A DNA stretch of 64,000 nt, from assembly GCF_900105315.1 (NCBI RefSeq), contig NZ_LT629766.1:930001-994000 (forward strand), in the 5' to 3' direction. Below the pieces are notes generated by a model. That model was not told the DNA's origin. It did not search any database and was given only the letters and a program-made list of their open reading frames with translations. The stretch is from Brevibacterium siliguriense. Lineage in GTDB: Bacteria; Actinomycetota; Actinomycetes; Actinomycetales; Brevibacteriaceae. The position numbers and the translations under genes were made by a program. Of the stretch, positions 61,266-64,000 are shown piece by piece. Positions within the stretch are counted from its first letter, which is position 1; every line of letters begins with the position of its first letter.

Positions 61266-61404
61266 GGATGTGTCCTTTGTTCGAAGGCTCCGCAGAGCCT
61301 GGTTCGTGTCTGGTGTGATTTCGCCGGTGACGCGGCGCCCTCGCCGAGGCGGCTGCCGCACCCGAGGGGTCGTTCGGTCCCAGCCTCGCCGAGGCGACCG
61401 AGTT
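61266..61404. other. ribBA-ribH intergenic region with repeats
   Basis: The 139-bp gap holds two copies of CTCGCCGAGGCG(G/A) (61340-61352 and 61385-61397), spaced 45 bp. No terminator or promoter could be fixed, so ribH may still be cotranscribed. Confidence 0.5.
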
Positions 61405-62802
61405 TCAGCTGGCGACGGCTCCAGCGGTGCCTGCACCTGTGCCGGACGTGCCCGTGACCTCCGGCAGCGAGAGCACATGGTGCATGCGTTCGCGCTTGGT
61501 GGACAGGTAGCGGGTGTTCTCCGGCCGCGCCGCGACTTCGAGCGGAACCACCGCTTCGACCGTGATGCCGAGTTCCTCGAGGGCCGATGTCTTCGCCGGA
61601 TTGTTCGTGAGCAGGCGGATGCGAGTCAGCCCGAGGGAGCGCAGGATCGCTGCCGCGGCACGGTAGTCGCGGGCGTCGTCGGTGAACCCGAGGTCCCGGT
61701 TCGCATCCACGGTGTCCCGCCCCAGATCCTGCAGGGCGTAGGCGCGCAGCTTGTTGCTCAGCCCGATTCCGCGACCCTCGTGACCGGTCAGGTAGAGCAC
61801 CGCCCCGCCGTGTTCGGCGATGAGGTCGAGCGCCAGGTCGAGCTGCTCACCGCAGTCGCACCGGTGCGACCCGAAGACGTCCCCGGTCAGACACTCCGAA
61901 TGCAGGCGCACGAGCGGTGCCTGACCGTCGGCACCGGATTCCGGGGATCCCGCGAATACGCCGAGGTGGTCATGCCCGTCGATTGTGAATGCGCGGGCCC
62001 GCAGGCTGCCGTGTTCCGATGGCAGCGCGACCTCCGCCGTCGCCTCGAACGATTCGTCCTCACCGGGAGCACCGGCCGCCGTCGCCGAGGCGGCCGTCTC
62101 GGCGCGGGAATCATCCGCGGCCGACGACGCGGCCGCTGAGACGGCGGCAGCGGAGCCGCTCGATGCGTTCCCGTCCCGTTTGTCGAGGTAGGAGATGAGC
62201 TGTTCGATCGAGACCATGACGAGGTCATTGGCATCGGCGAAGTCGCGTACTGCGTCGAAGCGCATCATCGACCCGTCGTCGTGGACCACTTCGCCGATCA
62301 TCGCCACCGGCTGCGCGCCGGCCAAACGCGCGAACTCGACCCCGGCCTCGGTGTGGCCGGGGCGCTCCCGGACACCGCCGTCCTTCGCGATGAGCGGGAA
62401 GACATGGCCGGGCCGCGAGATCTCCGCCGGATCAGGGTGGACAGCGGCGAGGACTCGACCGGTCTCGGCGCGTTCGGCGGCGCTGATGCCCGTGGTCACC
62501 CCGACCGCGTCGCAGCTGACCGTGTAGGCGGTGCCCTTCGGGTCCTCGTTGTCGGTGACCATCGGGGGCAGACGCAGGGTAGCGGCTCGGTCGGCGGTCA
62601 TGGGTGCGCAGATGACGCCCGAAGTGTGTCGGACGAAGAAGCCCATCGTCGTGGGATCAGCGAACTCGGCGGCCATGATGAGGTCACCCTCGTTCTCCCG
62701 GTCCTCATCATCGACGACGAGGATGGGCCGGCCGGCGGCGACGGCTGCGATGGCCGCATCGATGGGATCGAGGCGGCTGGCGTGAGCGATGGGATCAGTC
62801 AT
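61405..62802 (-). CDS. ribBA: bifunctional DHBP synthase / GTP cyclohydrolase II
   Basis: The 465-residue enzyme provides both riboflavin branch precursors. The N-terminal RibB domain has [14 protein letters not shown] and [25 protein letters not shown], and the C-terminal RibA domain has the zinc cysteines in [17 protein letters not shown] and [11 protein letters not shown]. Between them lies an unusual ~50-residue Ala/Ser/Glu-rich linker (residues ~210-262) not needed for either activity. The ATG at 62802 overlaps the ribE stop by 8 bp. Confidence 0.95.
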   Translation of the reverse strand: MTDPIAHASRLDPIDAAIAAVAAGRPILVVDDEDRENEGDLIMAAEFADPTTMGFFVRHTSGVICAPMTADRAATLRLPPMVTDNEDPKGTAYTVSCDAVGVTTGISAAERAETGRVLAAVHPDPAEISRPGHVFPLIAKDGGVRERPGHTEAGVEFARLAGAQPVAMIGEVVHDDGSMMRFDAVRDFADANDLVMVSIEQLISYLDKRDGNASSGSAAAVSAAASSAADDSRAETAASATAAGAPGEDESFEATAEVALPSEHGSLRARAFTIDGHDHLGVFAGSPESGADGQAPLVRLHSECLTGDVFGSHRCDCGEQLDLALDLIAEHGGAVLYLTGHEGRGIGLSNKLRAYALQDLGRDTVDANRDLGFTDDARDYRAAAAILRSLGLTRIRLLTNNPAKTSALEELGITVEAVVPLEVAARPENTRYLSTKRERMHHVLSLPEVTGTSGTGAGTAGAVAS

Positions 62803-63442
62803 GATCGACTCCTTGCTGGGTGGTGGTGCGGAAGGACAGGAGACGCGCGGTGTACTTCGCGAGCACGTCGACCTCGACGTTCACGGCCGCGCCGACCGGC
62901 AGCTCGCCGAACGTCGTGTGCGTGAGTGTGGCCGGGATGAGGCCGACCTCCACCCACGCGGAGGATGCGCTCGGCTCGGACACGGCCGTCAGGGTCAGTG
63001 ACACCCCGTTGAGAGCGATTGAGCCTTTGATTGCGGTCAGTGGAGCGAGCTCGCTCGGGATCCCGATGCGCAGAGTCGACCAGTCGGGACGGTCGGTGCG
63101 GTCGAGGAGTTCGCCCCGGCCGTCGACGTGTCCTTGGACGACATGGCCGTCGAAGCGCCCCGAGGCGGGTGTGCAGCGCTCCAGATTGACTCGGTCGCCC
63201 GTGCCCAGAGTGCCGAGCCCGGTCAGGCGGAGGGTCTCGCCCATGACCTCGGCGGTGAAGAGGCCGGGGCGCTGTTCGGTGGGCCGCCTCGTCGAGGTCA
63301 GGCAGACGCCGTTGACGGCCAGCGAACCGCCGAGCTCGAGGTCGGCGACGAGGGAGCCGACGTCGATGGTGATCGCGGCCGAATCGTTCGTGTGCTCGAT
63401 GGTCTCGACGGTGCCGAGTCCTTCGATGATTCCGGTGAACAT
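62795..63442 (-). CDS. ribE: riboflavin synthase alpha subunit
   Basis: The 215-residue enzyme dismutates two lumazine molecules to riboflavin. MFTGIIEGLGTV is the hallmark N-terminus, and the two lumazine-binding halves (GGSLAVNGVCLTS and GSIALNGVSLTLT) are visible. It lies 52 bp below ribD and overlaps ribBA by 8 bp in the same operon. Confidence 0.95.
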   Translation of the reverse strand: MFTGIIEGLGTVETIEHTNDSAAITIDVGSLVADLELGGSLAVNGVCLTSTRRPTEQRPGLFTAEVMGETLRLTGLGTLGTGDRVNLERCTPASGRFDGHVVQGHVDGRGELLDRTDRPDWSTLRIGIPSELAPLTAIKGSIALNGVSLTLTAVSEPSASSAWVEVGLIPATLTHTTFGELPVGAAVNVEVDVLAKYTARLLSFRTTTQQGVDHD

Positions 63443-63494
63443 GTGACTCCAGATTCTTAAGCGGTGGTCGGTGGTGGCTGTGGGAGTGCGGCGG

Positions 63495-64000
63495 CTAGGT
63501 AACTGATTCGGGTAAGCCGGTTGAGTCAGGCCCCGGATCCGCAGTGGCGAAATGCAGCAGGAAATCCGGGCCGAGCAGCGACACCGCCGGTGTCTCCGTG
63601 TCGTCGGGGATCAGCTGCAGCGCATCGGACAGGGTGCCGATGTCCAAGCCGTCGACGCTGCTGCGGCCGGGTCCGATGAGCATCGGAGCCTGATAGCAGA
63701 AGACCTCGTCGACGACCCCGGCGGCGAAGAAGGCTCCCAGCACTGTCGGCCCGCCTTCGACGAGGAGGTGGCGCACTCCGGCGGCGCGCAGCTGGTCCAA
63801 GGCGTTGCGGACATCGTGGGTGCGCAGATGCAGAGTGTTCGGATTGAGGGCGAGAAACGATGTGACCGGCAGTTCGGAGGTGCCGAGCACGACAGGCCGC
63901 GGCTGGTCGTCGAGTGCGATTCCGTCTCGATTCCGGGCATTGAGACGCGGATCGTCGGCCACGGCGGTGCCAGTGCCGACGAGGATGGCGTCGACGCGTG
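63495..64000 (-). CDS. ribD: riboflavin biosynthesis protein RibD, 5' part beyond window
   Basis: Only the C-terminal reductase domain is inside the window (about 168 residues, frame open to base 64000). DAILVGTGTAVADDPRLNAR at the edge and RHLLVEGGPTVLGAFFAAGVVDEVFCYQAP are typical RibD reductase motifs. It is the first visible gene of the ribDE-BA-H operon. Any FMN riboswitch would lie outside the window. Confidence 0.92.
   Translation of the reverse strand, partial: RVDAILVGTGTAVADDPRLNARNRDGIALDDQPRPVVLGTSELPVTSFLALNPNTLHLRTHDVRNALDQLRAAGVRHLLVEGGPTVLGAFFAAGVVDEVFCYQAPMLIGPGRSSVDGLDIGTLSDALQLIPDDTETPAVSLLGPDFLLHFATADPGPDSTGLPESVT

Overview
The window is GC-rich, densely coded DNA from an actinobacterium. 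The protein repertoire (BCCT and AGCS transporters, an acyl-CoA dehydrogenase pair, HisKA_3/LuxR two-component systems, TetR and ArsR regulators with palindromic operators) would fit Brevibacterium or a close relative. That placement is inferred from family composition and was not checked by a search. No rRNA, tRNA or CRISPR array was seen. Apart from one IS110-family element the window looks like ordinary chromosome.

Layout. 1-1906: two acyl-CoA dehydrogenase genes (minus), the second cut by the window edge. 2137-5449: a TetR-controlled ABC drug or antibiotic exporter. 5582-6443: an ArsR/SRPBCC pair. 6564-13047: UMF1-type MFS protein, BCCT osmolyte transporter, class II fructose-bisphosphate aldolase and AGCS amino-acid symporter, with strong hairpin terminators. 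13524-19286: a peptide/nickel-type ABC importer whose two ATPases are fused. 19309-20733: an IS110 element sitting inside what looks like a bidirectional terminator hairpin. 20761-23301: TetR regulator, FMN reductase and an SDR. 23316-31260: two two-component systems with a CPBP protease, a membrane protein and a DMT transporter. 31299-36463: nitronate monooxygenase, acyltransferase, a second ArsR/SRPBCC pair and a cystathionine gamma-synthase-type enzyme. 36692-40233: a third two-component system, with a possible N-terminal frameshift, and a DUF4097 protein. 40302-46307: assorted enzymes including asparaginase. 46353-56393: a defence region made of a large, apparently membrane-anchored SF2 helicase followed by a complete Wadjet (JetABCD) operon. 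56380-58649: MFS transporter and Fic protein. 58981-60696: pyruvate:quinone oxidoreductase. 60795-64000: riboflavin operon ribD-ribE-ribBA-ribH (minus), ribD cut by the window edge.

How genes work together. JetA, JetB and JetC should form the SMC-like loop extruder and JetD the TOPRIM nuclease that cleaves small circular DNA. All three junctions are 4-bp ATGA overlaps, so the proteins are probably made in fixed ratio. The helicase upstream is the least explained gene and is the best candidate for an undescribed accessory factor.

Two genome-style signals recur. At least a dozen genes have a TANNNT-like -10 box ending 6 or 7 nt before the start codon, which predicts leaderless mRNAs. A strand-asymmetric decamer, GCCGAGGYGR, occurs far more often than base composition predicts, including in intergenic DNA.
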